A DNA stretch of 63,151 bases from Hydrocarboniphaga sp. (GCF_028291725.1 NZ_JAQGNT010000024.1:1-63151); one strand, 5' to 3'. Counted from the first letter of the stretch, positions 16,977 through 25,601 are shown. Numbers and translations: made by a program. Notes: a model not told the origin generated them from the letters alone.

Positions 16977-16981
16977 GGTCT

Positions 16982-17905
16982 TCACCGGGCCCCGATGTCG
17001 ATCGCATGCTGCTTCAGCGCCAGGTGATCCAGCTTGTCGAACGGCAGGCTCACGAACAATTCGATACGCCGGTGCAGGGCAATGTACGTGTCGGCGAAAG
17101 CCTTGCGCTTCTGCTCGTCCGTCCCTTCGACCGCCGCGGGATCGGGCAGCCCCCAATGTGCGGTCATCGGCTGTCCCGGCCAGTACGGGCACTGCTCGCC
17201 TGCGGCCTGGTCGCAGACGGTGAAAATGAATGCCATCTGCGGCGCGCCGGCCACGGTGAACTCGTCCCAGCTCTTGCTGCGCAAGCCTTCGGTCGGAATA
17301 CCGGCGCGCTGCAGCAAGTCCAGCGCATACGGATTCACCGCGCCCTTTGGAAAGCTGCCGGCGCTGTAGCCGGTAAAACTGGCGCTGCTGGTGCCGATAT
17401 GGTTGATTGCGGCTTCCGCGAGAATCGAGCGCGCCGAGTTGCCGGTACACAGAAACAGCACGTTGTAGTGGTGTGCGGACATGGTTTTGCTCATGAAGTC
17501 GGAAGTCGATGGACACAGCGAGCTGAACTGCGGCGTCGCGACGATGCCGACCGGAGCCGCGCTGCGGAGTGCCGGCGTGTAGCCCTGGCGAGCGAAGAAG
17601 CGAGCTGCGGTCGTGGTCAGCAGGTAGAGCGTTTTGAGCCCGCTTGCGCGTGCCAGATGTTCCGCGGCGGCGACCAGCTGCTGCGCCAGACCGCCGCCGC
17701 GCAGCGGCTCGGCTACCGCCAGCGAGCGCAGCAGGCCGACATCGCCGGCCAGGTCGATGCCGACGACACCCGCCACCGCGCCGTCATCCCGGATTACCAG
17801 AAAATGGCTCAGCCGGTCGTCCGCAATGTCGTCGGTCGGCAGACCGGCGGATGACAGCAGGCCGGCAATGGCGGCGAGATCGCCGGGTTCGGCCGCCTGA
17901 ATCAT
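16982..17905 (-). CDS. arsC: Fused ArsN2-like acetyltransferase and thioredoxin-type arsenate reductase
   Basis: One 307-residue frame holds two arsenic-resistance enzymes. Residues 1 to about 145 are a GNAT acetyltransferase ([37 protein letters not shown]) of the ArsN2 type. After a short [12 protein letters not shown] linker comes a low-molecular-weight-phosphatase-like ArsC ([18 protein letters not shown]). Its CxxxxxR loop and later Cys pair ([13 protein letters not shown]) fit the three-cysteine thioredoxin-coupled mechanism. ArsC reduces As(V) to As(III). No stop separates the halves, although internal ATGs at the linker could allow separate ArsC. Its start overlaps the arsR stop as ATGA. 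Confidence 0.85.
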   Translation of the reverse strand: MIQAAEPGDLAAIAGLLSSAGLPTDDIADDRLSHFLVIRDDGAVAGVVGIDLAGDVGLLRSLAVAEPLRGGGLAQQLVAAAEHLARASGLKTLYLLTTTAARFFARQGYTPALRSAAPVGIVATPQFSSLCPSTSDFMSKTMSAHHYNVLFLCTGNSARSILAEAAINHIGTSSASFTGYSAGSFPKGAVNPYALDLLQRAGIPTEGLRSKSWDEFTVAGAPQMAFIFTVCDQAAGEQCPYWPGQPMTAHWGLPDPAAVEGTDEQKRKAFADTYIALHRRIELFVSLPFDKLDHLALKQHAIDIGAR

Positions 17906-18237
17906 GCCTTGACGTCGCACAGCGCTGGCGTTGCACAGACTTTTGGCTCGGCGCTGCCGACACAGCAGTTCTCGGTCAGATATCCGATCAGTCCGTTCAT
18001 CGCCTTGAAGTCGGGCGCGTAGTAGATGAAGCGCCCTTGCTGGCGCGATTTCAGCAGGCCCGCCTGGCTCAGTTCTTTCAGATGGAATGACAGTGTCGTC
18101 GTCGCGATACCCAGGCGCTCGGCGATTTCGCCTGCGGCCATGCCGTCCGGGCCTTTCTGCACCAGCAGCCGGAATACCGAGAGACGCGAGGTCTGGGCAA
18201 GCGCGGCGAGACGCGCAACGGCGATGTCGATCTTCAT
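17902..18237 (-). CDS. arsR: ArsR-family arsenite-responsive repressor
   Basis: Repressor of 111 residues and first gene of the arsenic operon. The winged helix includes LAALAQTSRLSVFRLLVQ, IAERLGIATTTLSFHLKELSQAGLL and the wing SRQQGRFIYYAPDF. There is no classical ELCVCDL metal site in the DNA-recognition helix. Instead a C-terminal cluster NCCVGSAEPKVCATPALC gives a vicinal Cys pair plus more cysteines, as in the Acidithiobacillus type of ArsR. As(III) binding should release it from the operator at 18271-18284. Confidence 0.9.
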   Translation of the reverse strand: MKIDIAVARLAALAQTSRLSVFRLLVQKGPDGMAAGEIAERLGIATTTLSFHLKELSQAGLLKSRQQGRFIYYAPDFKAMNGLIGYLTENCCVGSAEPKVCATPALCDVKA

Positions 18238-18244
18238 GCCGCGG

Positions 18245-18284
18245 ATGCTAGTGAAGCGCCGGCCAACATGTCAACGTTTGTTGA
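18245..18284 (-). promoter_or_regulatory. arsR promoter and operator
   Basis: On the minus strand TTGACA (18269-18274) and TAGCAT (18245-18250) are separated by 18 bases, a good sigma-70 promoter. The inverted repeat TCAAC-GTTT-GTTGA (18271-18284) overlaps the -35 box, which is where an ArsR repressor would block polymerase. The transcript would begin shortly before the arsR ATG at 18237. Confidence 0.65.
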
Positions 18285-18373
18285 ACTATCGTATCGTCAT
18301 CTGCAGAAACCGAATCGTCTGCTGCGGTTTTGAAATACGATCGAAGCTCTGCAACAACACGGCGAGATGAGCG

Positions 18374-19507
18374 GTGCGGATACTGGGACTTGGAGTTCTG
18401 ACGATGCTCGCGCTGGTCTTCTCGCCGGCGCTGCTGGCTTATAGCTACCAGGGACATCAGCTGATCGGCGCGATTGCCGATCAGCAGCTGCACGATGCGG
18501 CCCGGCAGAAAGTCCGGACCCTGCTCGGCTTCGAGTTGCGCGCGGCCGCGCCGTGGCCGGATTGCGTGCGCAGCGTCAAGGCCGACGGAAACGGCGCCTA
18601 CACCTACACCCAGGACCCGCAGCATCCGGAATACGAAGTCCCGTGCGCGGTCTTCGACACACCCGAAGAACGCGCGCGGATGGAGGATTATGTGCGGCGC
18701 AACTGGGACAACTGTGCCGATGCGCCCGTGGCCGGCTGTCACAGCACCTATCACTACACCAACGTCGCGTTCCAGCACGAGCGCTACAACCGCGCGTACA
18801 TCGGCACCAGCGATCACGACATTGTCGGCGCGATCAATGCCGCCATCGCGGTGCTGCAGGATCGCCCCGCTCCGCCGCCTTTCAGCATCAAGGACAAGAA
18901 GGAGGCGCTGTTCCTGCTGGCACATTTCGTCGGCGATCTGCATCAGCCGCTACATGTCGGTGCCGCCTATCTGGGCAGCGACAATCGGCCGTTTGATCCG
19001 GATGCGCTGGGCCAAGCGCCCGATCCCAGGACCGGCACACGCGGCGGCAACCTGATCCGCGACGAAATCAGCAAGACCAATCTTCATTCCGACTGGGACC
19101 AGATGCCGTCGGCCTTGAGCGGCGGCGTCGATCGCGCGCTGAGCGACAGCGCACACGCGGTGGCGCGGACACCGGGGCCGGTCACCGGCTGGGCGGTGAT
19201 CTGGGCCGGCGAAACGCTGAGGTTGTCGCGATCGGCCTATATCGGCCTGCGCTTCGTCGACGATCCCGCGCTGCCCGGTCAGTGGCTTGCGCAGTTCGCC
19301 GATCACGCCGCGTATTGGAAGCACAAGGAAGATCTGCAGAAGGGCGAGATCGTCCGGGCCGGCGCCCGCCTCGCGCAGCTGCTGGATGCAATCTGGCCCA
19401 CGACCCGGCGCCCTGTGGAAGCGCATCGTGTCGAGCAGTCGGCGCAGAATAGCCGCGGTGGCGGCGATGACCAGCTGCGCCGCGAAAGCACCGTCCGATT
19501 CCCATGA
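18374..19507 (+). CDS. Secreted S1/P1-type nuclease
   Basis: Predicted exported zinc nuclease of 377 residues. A signal peptide ends near SPALLA. Zinc-ligand motifs visible are YQGHQLIGAIAD at the mature N-terminus, STYHYTNVAF, the strong HFVGDLHQPLHVGAA signature (about residue 190) and NLHSDWDQ. The usual N-terminal Trp of the mature enzyme (WGxxGH) is Tyr here. The C-terminal 30 residues are polar and unlike the family. Members degrade single-stranded DNA or RNA and release 3' phosphates for scavenging. The start is GTG. It is divergent from the arsenic operon. Confidence 0.85.
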   Translation: MRILGLGVLTMLALVFSPALLAYSYQGHQLIGAIADQQLHDAARQKVRTLLGFELRAAAPWPDCVRSVKADGNGAYTYTQDPQHPEYEVPCAVFDTPEERARMEDYVRRNWDNCADAPVAGCHSTYHYTNVAFQHERYNRAYIGTSDHDIVGAINAAIAVLQDRPAPPPFSIKDKKEALFLLAHFVGDLHQPLHVGAAYLGSDNRPFDPDALGQAPDPRTGTRGGNLIRDEISKTNLHSDWDQMPSALSGGVDRALSDSAHAVARTPGPVTGWAVIWAGETLRLSRSAYIGLRFVDDPALPGQWLAQFADHAAYWKHKEDLQKGEIVRAGARLAQLLDAIWPTTRRPVEAHRVEQSAQNSRGGGDDQLRRESTVRFP

Positions 19508-19523
19508 TCCAGCGGGCCAGCCC

Positions 19524-19973
19524 ATGAAGCAGGCACAACATCCGCCGTCGCCCACCACCGGCATCGACCGCCGCAGGCTGGTGCTCGCGCTGCTGCTGAC
19601 ACCGCTGCTGGCGCCGTTCTATTCGGCGATCCTGTTCGAGCGGCCCTGGGATATTCCGTTCGGGCTGATCGCGACCTATGCGGGCAGCCTGCTGGCGGGT
19701 CTGCCGGGCGCGCCCTGGCTGGTGCGGCATCACCGCCGCGACCCCTGGTCCTTCGCCGCGCTGGGCGCAGTGGGATCGCTGCCCGGGATGCTGATTTATG
19801 CCTGGCTGCCCGGCCCGACGCACCTCGGCGTTTTTGGCCTTGATGACGCCGTTGCAATTCTCGGCTGGGGCACGGCCTCCGGCATCAGCTTCTGGCTGCT
19901 CGGCATCGTCGGCGATGCTCCGCTGACATTGCGTGCGCTATTCGATGTCGGGCCGCCGGATCGGCTCGACTAG
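19524..19973 (+). CDS. Four-helix membrane protein, unknown
   Basis: Protein of 149 residues with about four transmembrane helices (LVLALLLTPLLAPFYSAIL, FGLIATYAGSLLAGLP, SFAALGAVGSLPGMLIYAWL, AILGWGTASGISFWLLGIV). It has a polar N-terminus. The ATG at 19524 lies 14 bases after the nuclease stop, so it is likely cotranscribed with it. No family recognised. It ends before a GTAGGTCGGC repeat. Confidence 0.5.
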   Translation: MKQAQHPPSPTTGIDRRRLVLALLLTPLLAPFYSAILFERPWDIPFGLIATYAGSLLAGLPGAPWLVRHHRRDPWSFAALGAVGSLPGMLIYAWLPGPTHLGVFGLDDAVAILGWGTASGISFWLLGIVGDAPLTLRALFDVGPPDRLD

Positions 19974-20005
19974 CCGGCGAACAGCATCCGGTGTCTGATG
20001 ACGTC

Positions 20006-20085
20006 GTAGGTCGGCAATCCCTTGCCGACGTGCGGCCTCGTTTGCGCATCCGAGGGTACACGTCGGCAAGGGATTGCCGACCTAC
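20006..20085. repeat. GTAGGTCGGCAATCCC cassette, copy 1
   Basis: Two arms (gtaggtcggcaatcccttgc and its complement) face each other, and each arm also contains the small hairpin ggcaatcccttgcc. Full copies also occur at 22204, 26178 and 37759, and halves at 20888, 35094 and 35242. It lies directly after a gene. Confidence 0.9.
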
Positions 20086-20263
20086 CGTTGCCGGAAAGTG
20101 CTGTTCAGCGACTACAGGTCATCAATCCGCTCATTCTAGGCAAAACTGAACTGCGCGTCGGGCATGGCGATGCGCGATCGGACGAGGTGGAGTTCAGCCC
20201 GAGTTCAGGCCGACTCGCGTAGCAGATGCTGACCGGATCCATCGCGGATTCGCGGAGCGATCG

Positions 20264-20713
20264 ATGAAAAAGCTGGCTGTCTGTACCTCGTTGGCACTGC
20301 TGCTTGCACTGCCGACGATTTCCTACGCCCGTGACCATCACGGTGATCGCGGTGATCGCGATGACCGTGGCGGCTATCACGACCGCGGTTATCGGGACGA
20401 TCGCGATCGTTACGAGCATCGTGGTTACTACGATCACGGCAGATGGCGCGCGGCCGCACCAATCCGCTTTGTCGGCGCGGTGATCGCCCTGCCTTTCGAG
20501 GTCGGCGCCGCGGTGATCGGCGCGGCCGTCAACGTGGTCGCGGCTCCGTTCTATCCGCGCAACTACTACGCGCAACCCGAACAGGCCAGCTACGGCCCGC
20601 CTCAGGGCTACTACGAGCGTGACGAGCGCCGTCAGTACGAGCCGCCGGTAGGCCGCGTCTACGATGCGCCGCCCGAGTACTACCCGCCGCAGCCGGAATA
20701 CCGCGGGTACTAG
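20264..20713 (+). CDS. Secreted Tyr/Asp/Arg-rich protein, unknown
   Basis: Protein of 149 residues. A signal peptide (MKKLAVCTSLALLLALPTISYA) is followed by an HGDRGDRDDRGGYHDR-type repeat region, a hydrophobic middle segment (FVGAVIALPFEVGAAVIGAAVNVVAAPF) that may be membrane-associated, and a Tyr/Pro-rich tail. The layout recalls small envelope proteins of xanthomonads with no assigned role. GCGGAGCG stands a few bases before the ATG. It is monocistronic and ends before a TGTAGGAGCGGG repeat. Confidence 0.6.
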   Translation: MKKLAVCTSLALLLALPTISYARDHHGDRGDRDDRGGYHDRGYRDDRDRYEHRGYYDHGRWRAAAPIRFVGAVIALPFEVGAAVIGAAVNVVAAPFYPRNYYAQPEQASYGPPQGYYERDERRQYEPPVGRVYDAPPEYYPPQPEYRGY

Positions 20714-20728
20714 GCTAAATACCGCAGG

Positions 20729-20797
20729 TGTAGGAGCGGGTCATACCCGCGACTGTGCTGTTTCATGCCTCAGTCGCGGGTATGACCCGCTCCTACA
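20729..20797. repeat. TGTAGGAGCGGGTC cassette, copy 1
   Basis: Arms tgtaggagcgggtcatacc and its complement enclose about 25 bases. Related cassettes occur at 27731, 31128, 35132 and 51313, with compensated changes in both arms. Confidence 0.9.
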
Positions 20798-20887
20798 CGT
20801 GCGGCAATGATGCCCGCCCGGCATTCCGCCCATCGCTCATCAAGTAAACTTGCGGCCCCGTTGATGAAACCAAGGGGCGCTCGCGTC

Positions 20888-20915
20888 GTTGGTCGGCAAT
20901 CCCCTGCCGACGTCA
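20888..20915. repeat. Half copy of the GTAGGTCGGC repeat
   Basis: Single arm ttggtcggcaatcccctgcc, without a partner. It shows that arms can exist alone. The remaining sequence between 20714 and 20993 is non-coding. Confidence 0.7.
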
Positions 20916-20993
20916 GGCCCCAGTTGCACATCCAACGTTGAGCGTTTCACGTCAAATCCACGTTAAATCCCTCGCCCATTTAAATCCCCCATC

Positions 20994-21341
20994 ATGATCA
21001 CGACTCCTTCCGGGCTGCAGTACGAAGACACCACCGTCGGATCCGGTGCCGAAGCCGCTGCCGGCCATCGCGTCAAAGTGCATTACACCGGCTGGCTCTA
21101 CACCGACGGCAAGGCCGGCACAAAATTCGATTCCAGCAAGGATCGCGGCCAGCCTTTCGTGTTCGGGCTCGGTGGCGGCCAGGTCATCAAGGGCTGGGAT
21201 GAAGGCGTACAGGGCATGAAGGTCGGCGGCACCCGCCGGCTGGTGATCCCCGCCGATCTGGGCTATGGCGCGCGTGGCGCCGGCGGCGTGATTCCGCCGA
21301 ACGCGACGCTGCTGTTCGAAGTCGAACTGCTCGGGGTCTGA
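20994..21341 (+). CDS. FKBP-type peptidyl-prolyl isomerase
   Basis: Single FKBP domain of 115 residues without signal peptide. Family residues are visible: [55 protein letters not shown] and [14 protein letters not shown]. It catalyses cis/trans isomerisation of prolyl bonds in the cytoplasm and helps folding. It precedes djlA by 67 bases, so two folding factors may be cotranscribed. Confidence 0.92.
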   Translation: MITTPSGLQYEDTTVGSGAEAAAGHRVKVHYTGWLYTDGKAGTKFDSSKDRGQPFVFGLGGGQVIKGWDEGVQGMKVGGTRRLVIPADLGYGARGAGGVIPPNATLLFEVELLGV

Positions 21342-21408
21342 GCGGCATCGCCACAGCACACGGCCCGCATCAGCGCGCCACAACACTTTTCGTGGATTTT
21401 TTCCTGCG

Positions 21409-22191
21409 ATGAATTTTCTGATCTGGATCGGAGCGCTGATCGGCCTGGCGTCGGGCGGCTGGAAAGGGCTGCTGATAGGCGCAGCCGTTGGCTACATCAT
21501 CGGCCGCTTCCTGCCGCCGCTGCTGCTGGGTGCAGCGGCCGGCAAGCTGGGGCAGATCCAGGCGCAGTTCCTGGACTCGACCTTCGCGGTGATGGGCGCC
21601 ATGTGCAAGGCCGATGGCCAAGTCACGCAAAACGAAATCCAGGTCGCCGAAGCGTTGTTCGAACGGCTACGGCTGTCGCCGGAGGCGCGTGAATCGGCGA
21701 TCGGCGCGTTCAATCGCGGCAAGACCGACGGCTTCGACGTGGATGCGGAAGTGGCCCGCTTCGCACAGGCATCGCGCGGTCAGCGCGTGCTGCACCAGAT
21801 GTTCATCCAGGTGCAACTGTCGGCGCTGGCCGCCGACGGCAGCATGCATCCGGCCGAGCATGCCCTGCTGGCACGCATTGCACGCGGCCTGGGTTTGTCG
21901 GATCGTGAATTCGCCGATCTTGAAGCGATGCTGCGCGGCAGCGGCGCGCCTGGCAGCCCCGCGTCGGACGCGAGCGCGCTCGACGATGCCTATCGCGCAC
22001 TCGGCGTGCCGCCGACCGCCAGCGATGCCGAGCTCAAGCGCGCCTACCGCGTGCTGATGAGCCAGAATCACCCGGACAAGCTGGCCTCCAAGGGTCTGCC
22101 GGAAAGCATGCGTGCGATGGCCGTAGAGAAGACCCAGCAGATCACCACAGCCTACGACCGCATCGAACGCGCACGTCGCGCCGCCACGTAA
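21409..22191 (+). CDS. djlA: Membrane-anchored DnaJ-like co-chaperone DjlA
   Basis: Protein of 260 residues with the DjlA layout. The N-terminal hydrophobic anchor (IGLASGGWKGLLIGAAVGYIIG) is Gly-rich as in E. coli DjlA. A TerB-like helical domain (FAVMGAMCKADGQVTQNEIQ ... AADGSMHPAEHALLARIA) is followed by a C-terminal J domain (LDDAYRALGVPPTASDAELKRAYRVLM) with HPD near residue 221. It recruits and stimulates DnaK at the inner membrane. It shares an intergenic region of 67 bases with the FKBP gene. Confidence 0.9.
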   Translation: MNFLIWIGALIGLASGGWKGLLIGAAVGYIIGRFLPPLLLGAAAGKLGQIQAQFLDSTFAVMGAMCKADGQVTQNEIQVAEALFERLRLSPEARESAIGAFNRGKTDGFDVDAEVARFAQASRGQRVLHQMFIQVQLSALAADGSMHPAEHALLARIARGLGLSDREFADLEAMLRGSGAPGSPASDASALDDAYRALGVPPTASDAELKRAYRVLMSQNHPDKLASKGLPESMRAMAVEKTQQITTAYDRIERARRAAT

Positions 22192-22203
22192 CACCGCTGC
22201 TCC

Positions 22204-22282
22204 GTAGGTCGGCAATCCTTTGCCGACGTGGATGCCCGATGCGTAACCGAGGCCTCACGTCGGCAAGGGATTGCCGACCTAC
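22204..22282. repeat. GTAGGTCGGCAATCCC cassette, copy 2
   Basis: Complete pair of arms between the convergent djlA and lipoprotein genes. The centre (gtggatgcccgatgcgtaaccgaggcctc) resembles the centres of the copies at 20006 and 26178, so the entire cassette is duplicated, not just the arms. Confidence 0.9.
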
Positions 22283-22288
22283 GAGAAC

Positions 22289-23017
22289 TCAACGGATCTG
22301 CAGGTTCTCGCCCACCACGCGGACCCTGGTGCCGGCCGCGATGCCCTGAGGATCGCCGACCTTGACGGTACGGTACGAACCGTCTTCCATCGTCACGCCG
22401 ACGTTGTAGTAGGTACTGGAGCGGACGCCGCGTTCGATCTGGTGCCCGGCAACGCCGCCCAGCACCGCGCCGCCCGCGGTCGCGACATCCTTGCCCTTGC
22501 CACCACCGAACTGGTGGCCAATCACGCCGCCGGCAATCGCGCCGGCGATCGCGCCCAGCCCCGAACCCTGGCCTTTCTCGCGGACTTCTTCTACCGACGC
22601 GACGGTGCCGCAATCCGAGCACAGCACCGGCGGCGGAGCGGGCGGCGGCGTATAGGTCGCAACCGGCGGCTGATAGGCGCGCGCCTCGGCAGCGGCTCGG
22701 TCACGCGCCGCCTGCGCAGCGCGGCGGGCGGCGACGGCCTTTGCTTGCTGAGCCTGCTTGGCGGCGGCCGCATCGGCCTCGGCCTGCTGCAGCTTGTCGG
22801 CCTGCTCCTGCGCCTGGCGCGCCTGCTCCTGCGCGGCCAGTGTCGCCGCCTGCGCCTTCGCCAGCTCGTCCTGGCTGGCCTTGAGCGCTTCGGCCTGCTG
22901 CGTGGCGACGGCTTCGGCGTCGGCGGCCTGCCTGGCCTGCTCGTCGGCCGAGGGGCCGCAACCGGCGGCAATCAACAGCAAGGCCGACGCGGCGGCGGCG
23001 AAAATTCGTTTGTTCAT
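22289..23017 (-). CDS. Lipoprotein with coiled coil and glycine-zipper domain
   Basis: Protein of 242 residues. Signal and lipobox (LLLIAAGC) near residue 20, then an Ala/Gln/Glu-rich coiled coil of about 100 residues. A Pro-rich linker follows, and a glycine-zipper 2TM (Rick_17kDa/SmpA-like) region (GLGAIAGAIAGGVIGHQFGGGKGKDVATAGGAVLGGVAGHQIE). It ends with YRTVKVGDPQGIAAGTRVRVV. Outer-membrane structural or stress-protective roles are usual for this class. The ATG at 23017 opens the signal peptide. Confidence 0.75.
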   Translation of the reverse strand: MNKRIFAAAASALLLIAAGCGPSADEQARQAADAEAVATQQAEALKASQDELAKAQAATLAAQEQARQAQEQADKLQQAEADAAAAKQAQQAKAVAARRAAQAARDRAAAEARAYQPPVATYTPPPAPPPVLCSDCGTVASVEEVREKGQGSGLGAIAGAIAGGVIGHQFGGGKGKDVATAGGAVLGGVAGHQIERGVRSSTYYNVGVTMEDGSYRTVKVGDPQGIAAGTRVRVVGENLQIR

Positions 23018-23114
23018 CGGGTGACTCCGGGAATCTGGTAGGTGGTGCAGAACTGATCGGGTAGACCACAAATTCCGGCCAACGATCGCGGGCAGCGCGT
23101 GAACCGTCGGCGGC

Positions 23115-23666
23115 TCACCACATCAGGTCGTCCGGCACGACGAAGTCCTTGTAGGGGTCGTTCTCGTCGACCCTGGCGGGCTCGGCGGCGCGCGGCGGAA
23201 TCACCGCATGCGGATCGCGCTCCTTGATGCGCTCGGCGATCGCCGCCGGCACGACTTCGTAGCGGCCATCGCAACGCACGATCGACAAGCTGCCGGCGCT
23301 GAGCTGGTCGCGCGTCGCCGGCGTGACCGGGATGCGGCGGATGCGCTTACCCTCCTTGCCGTCGATGAAGTTGTACAGCAGCTCGCTCTCGACCTTGGGC
23401 AGCTTGTTCTGCTCGATCAGCTGCTTGACCTGCGCGCGCCGCGCCTTCTGCTCGGCCTTGTCGCGCTGGATCCTGTTCAGCTCGGCATCGCGCGCGGCCT
23501 TGGCGGCGGCGGCTTTTTCGGCGGCGATCTTGGCCGGATCCACAATCACCGGCTTCTTCGGCGTGCGGTCGCTGCGCTGGTGATGCGGCTGCTTGCTGGC
23601 CGCCTGGGCCTGCTTCTCGTTGATCAACCCGGCCTGCAACAGCTGGTCGCGCAGTGAAAGACTCAT
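23115..23666 (-). CDS. DUF2058 (YaiL-like) nucleoprotein
   Basis: Protein of 183 residues matching the DUF2058 family: N-terminal SLRDQLLQAGLINEKQAQAA, a very basic helical middle (AAEKAAAAKAARDAELNRIQRDKAEQKARRAQ), then LIEQNKLPKVESELLYNFIDG and SIVRCDGRYEVVPAAIAERI. E. coli YaiL-type proteins are described as nucleoid- or polynucleotide-associated. The precise role is unknown. The ATG at 23666 matches the family N-terminus; the upstream extension is rejected. Confidence 0.85.
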   Translation of the reverse strand: MSLSLRDQLLQAGLINEKQAQAASKQPHHQRSDRTPKKPVIVDPAKIAAEKAAAAKAARDAELNRIQRDKAEQKARRAQVKQLIEQNKLPKVESELLYNFIDGKEGKRIRRIPVTPATRDQLSAGSLSIVRCDGRYEVVPAAIAERIKERDPHAVIPPRAAEPARVDENDPYKDFVVPDDLMW

Positions 23667-23814
23667 GTACGGCACTCGCTCTAATCGATACGGGAACCTG
23701 CGCGCCCTGTAGAGCGCGCCCGGGCGCACATGGTCGTTGCTTGAGGGCATTCCTAGCAAGCCGTTGAGCAACAGAACCGCTCCCCACCTGAGCAAAAACC
23801 CGCGCTATGCTGGC

Positions 23815-23828
23815 ATAGGCATTGCTCC
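23815..23828. promoter_or_regulatory. CTATGC-TG-GCATAG palindrome
   Basis: Perfect 6-base arms with a 2-base spacer, in the 298-base region upstream of the metalloprotease gene. It includes a TATGCT sequence that could serve as a -10 box. It is one of two palindromes in this region. Confidence 0.4.
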
Positions 23829-23871
23829 CCGAAGCGCTTGGTTGGGGGGGCCCTGCCGACGCGCAGGAGAG

Positions 23872-23891
23872 TGTTGCGTTGCAACGCAACA
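23872..23891. promoter_or_regulatory. 20-bp perfect palindrome upstream of the M4 protease
   Basis: TGTTGCGTTGCAACGCAACA is a perfect 20-base palindrome with no spacer, 73 bases before the protease ATG. Length, symmetry and position fit the operator of a dimeric regulator such as a LacI, TetR or GntR protein. No matching copy is seen elsewhere in the window. Confidence 0.6.
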
Positions 23892-23964
23892 AAAGCGGGC
23901 GCGGGCCGATTCACCAATCCAAAGAACGTCCCTGCAAAGGGATTCAAAACACTTGGGAGTACCA

Positions 23965-25542
23965 ATGAAAAAGCATGGAGCTATTGCAGCAATGGGGATC
24001 GCTGCCGCGATCCTGTCGGCCGCGGCGGGCGCGGCCGGCGGTGATCGCAGCGCGGCGGTGCAGAAAGCGGAGCAGCAGATCAAGGCGCATGCGGCCGCGG
24101 TGTTTTCGTCCAGCGCCGAGCGCTACAAGATGCGCGACGTGATCCTCGACGCCAACGGCGCGCAGCACGTGCGCTTCGACCGCTCGTACAACGGTCTGCG
24201 CGTGATCGGCGGCGACTTCGTCGTGCATTCCGATTCCCGCGGCGGCTTCAAGGGCGTGTCGCTGACCCTGTCCCGCGTACTGACGCTGGGCACCGATGCC
24301 GCCGCCTCCGAAGCCGATGCGATCCGCGCGGCGGAATCCACATTCGCCGGCCAGCGCGATGGCGCCGCCAGCATTTCCAAAGTCATCTACGCCCGCAGCA
24401 GCGAGCCGAAGCTGGCCTACGACGTGGTGCTGCGCGGCTTCGACACCCACGGCACACCGAGCGTTCGCCATGTTCTGGTCGATGCCAACACGCTGGCCTC
24501 ACTGGAATCCTGGGACGAGGTCAACACCGCCGCCACGCCCGGTACCGGCAACAGCCTGACCTCCGGCCAGGTCGTGCTGACCACCGACAGCAACAGCAGC
24601 GGCGGCTACGACCTGCGCGACCCGAGCCGCGGCAGCCAGTACACGGTCGACATGAAAAACAAGCAGGTCGGCCAGGGCAAGCTGTTCGTCGACAGCGACA
24701 ACGTCTGGGGCGACTCGACGACGTCCGATCGCGCCACCGCGGCGGTCGACGCCACCTACGGCGAGAACCTGACCTGGGATTACTACCTGGCCCGGTTCAA
24801 CCGCAAGGGCATCGCCAATGATGGCGTCGGCGCCTCTTCGCGCGTCCACTACTATCGCAACTACGTCAATGCATTCTGGAGCGACAGCTGTTTCTGCATG
24901 ACTTACGGCGATGGCGACGGCGACGAGTTCCTGCCGCTGGTTGCGATCGATGTGACCGGCCACGAAATGACGCACGGCGTGACTTCGCGCACCGCTGCGC
25001 TGACTTATTCCGGCGAATCCGGCGGACTGAATGAAGGCATATCGGACGTGTTCGGCACCCTGGTCGAGTACTACGCGAACAATGCGATCAACCCGCCGAA
25101 CTACCTGATCGGCGAGCGCATCTACGCAGCCAACAACGGCGTCGCGACGCCGACGACCGCGCTGCGCTATATGTTCAAGCCGAGCCTCGACGGCACCTCG
25201 CCCGACTGCTACAACAGCGCGATTGGCCATCTGGACGTGCACTACTCGTCCGGTGTGCTGAACCACTTCTTCTACCTGCTGACCCAGGGCGCGGTTTCGC
25301 CTCCCGGCTTCAGCATCGCGCCGGTGGATCTGGTCTGTGACGGCAACACCGCGTTGAAGACGATCGGACAGAGTCAGGCGGCCCAGATCATGTACCGCGC
25401 GCTGACCGTGTACATGACGTCCTCGACCAACTACTCGGCCGCACGTGCAGCAACGCTGAGCGCCGCCACCGATTTGTATGGCGCGGGCTCGAAGCAGTAC
25501 AACGCGGTTGCCGCTGCCTGGAGTTCGGTCAGCGTGTTCTAA
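23965..25542 (+). CDS. Secreted M4-family (thermolysin-like) metalloprotease
   Basis: Extracellular zinc protease of 525 residues. Signal peptide (MKKHGAIAAMGIAAAILSAA), FTP/PepSY propeptide region (residues about 50-190, with DVILDANGAQHVRFDRSYNG), then the catalytic domain. Zinc and catalytic motifs are GHEMTHGVTS (HExxH near residue 333) and GGLNEGISDVFG, with the distal His in DVHYSSGVLNHFFYLL. It degrades extracellular protein for nutrition or virulence. The ATG at 23965 has GGGAGT upstream. A strong terminator follows, so it is monocistronic, and the upstream palindrome suggests dedicated control. Confidence 0.93.
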   Translation: MKKHGAIAAMGIAAAILSAAAGAAGGDRSAAVQKAEQQIKAHAAAVFSSSAERYKMRDVILDANGAQHVRFDRSYNGLRVIGGDFVVHSDSRGGFKGVSLTLSRVLTLGTDAAASEADAIRAAESTFAGQRDGAASISKVIYARSSEPKLAYDVVLRGFDTHGTPSVRHVLVDANTLASLESWDEVNTAATPGTGNSLTSGQVVLTTDSNSSGGYDLRDPSRGSQYTVDMKNKQVGQGKLFVDSDNVWGDSTTSDRATAAVDATYGENLTWDYYLARFNRKGIANDGVGASSRVHYYRNYVNAFWSDSCFCMTYGDGDGDEFLPLVAIDVTGHEMTHGVTSRTAALTYSGESGGLNEGISDVFGTLVEYYANNAINPPNYLIGERIYAANNGVATPTTALRYMFKPSLDGTSPDCYNSAIGHLDVHYSSGVLNHFFYLLTQGAVSPPGFSIAPVDLVCDGNTALKTIGQSQAAQIMYRALTVYMTSSTNYSAARAATLSAATDLYGAGSKQYNAVAAAWSSVSVF

Positions 25543-25559
25543 GGCGGTTGCGATTGACG

Positions 25560-25601
25560 GCCGCATCGCCTGTCTGCATGACAGCGATGCGGCTTTTTTT
25601 C
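25560..25601 (+). terminator. Rho-independent terminator after the protease gene
   Basis: A 10-bp stem GCCGCATCGC/GCGATGCGGC, extended past a bulged C by TGTC/GACA, is followed by seven Ts. It lies 17 bases after the protease stop codon. Confidence 0.9.
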
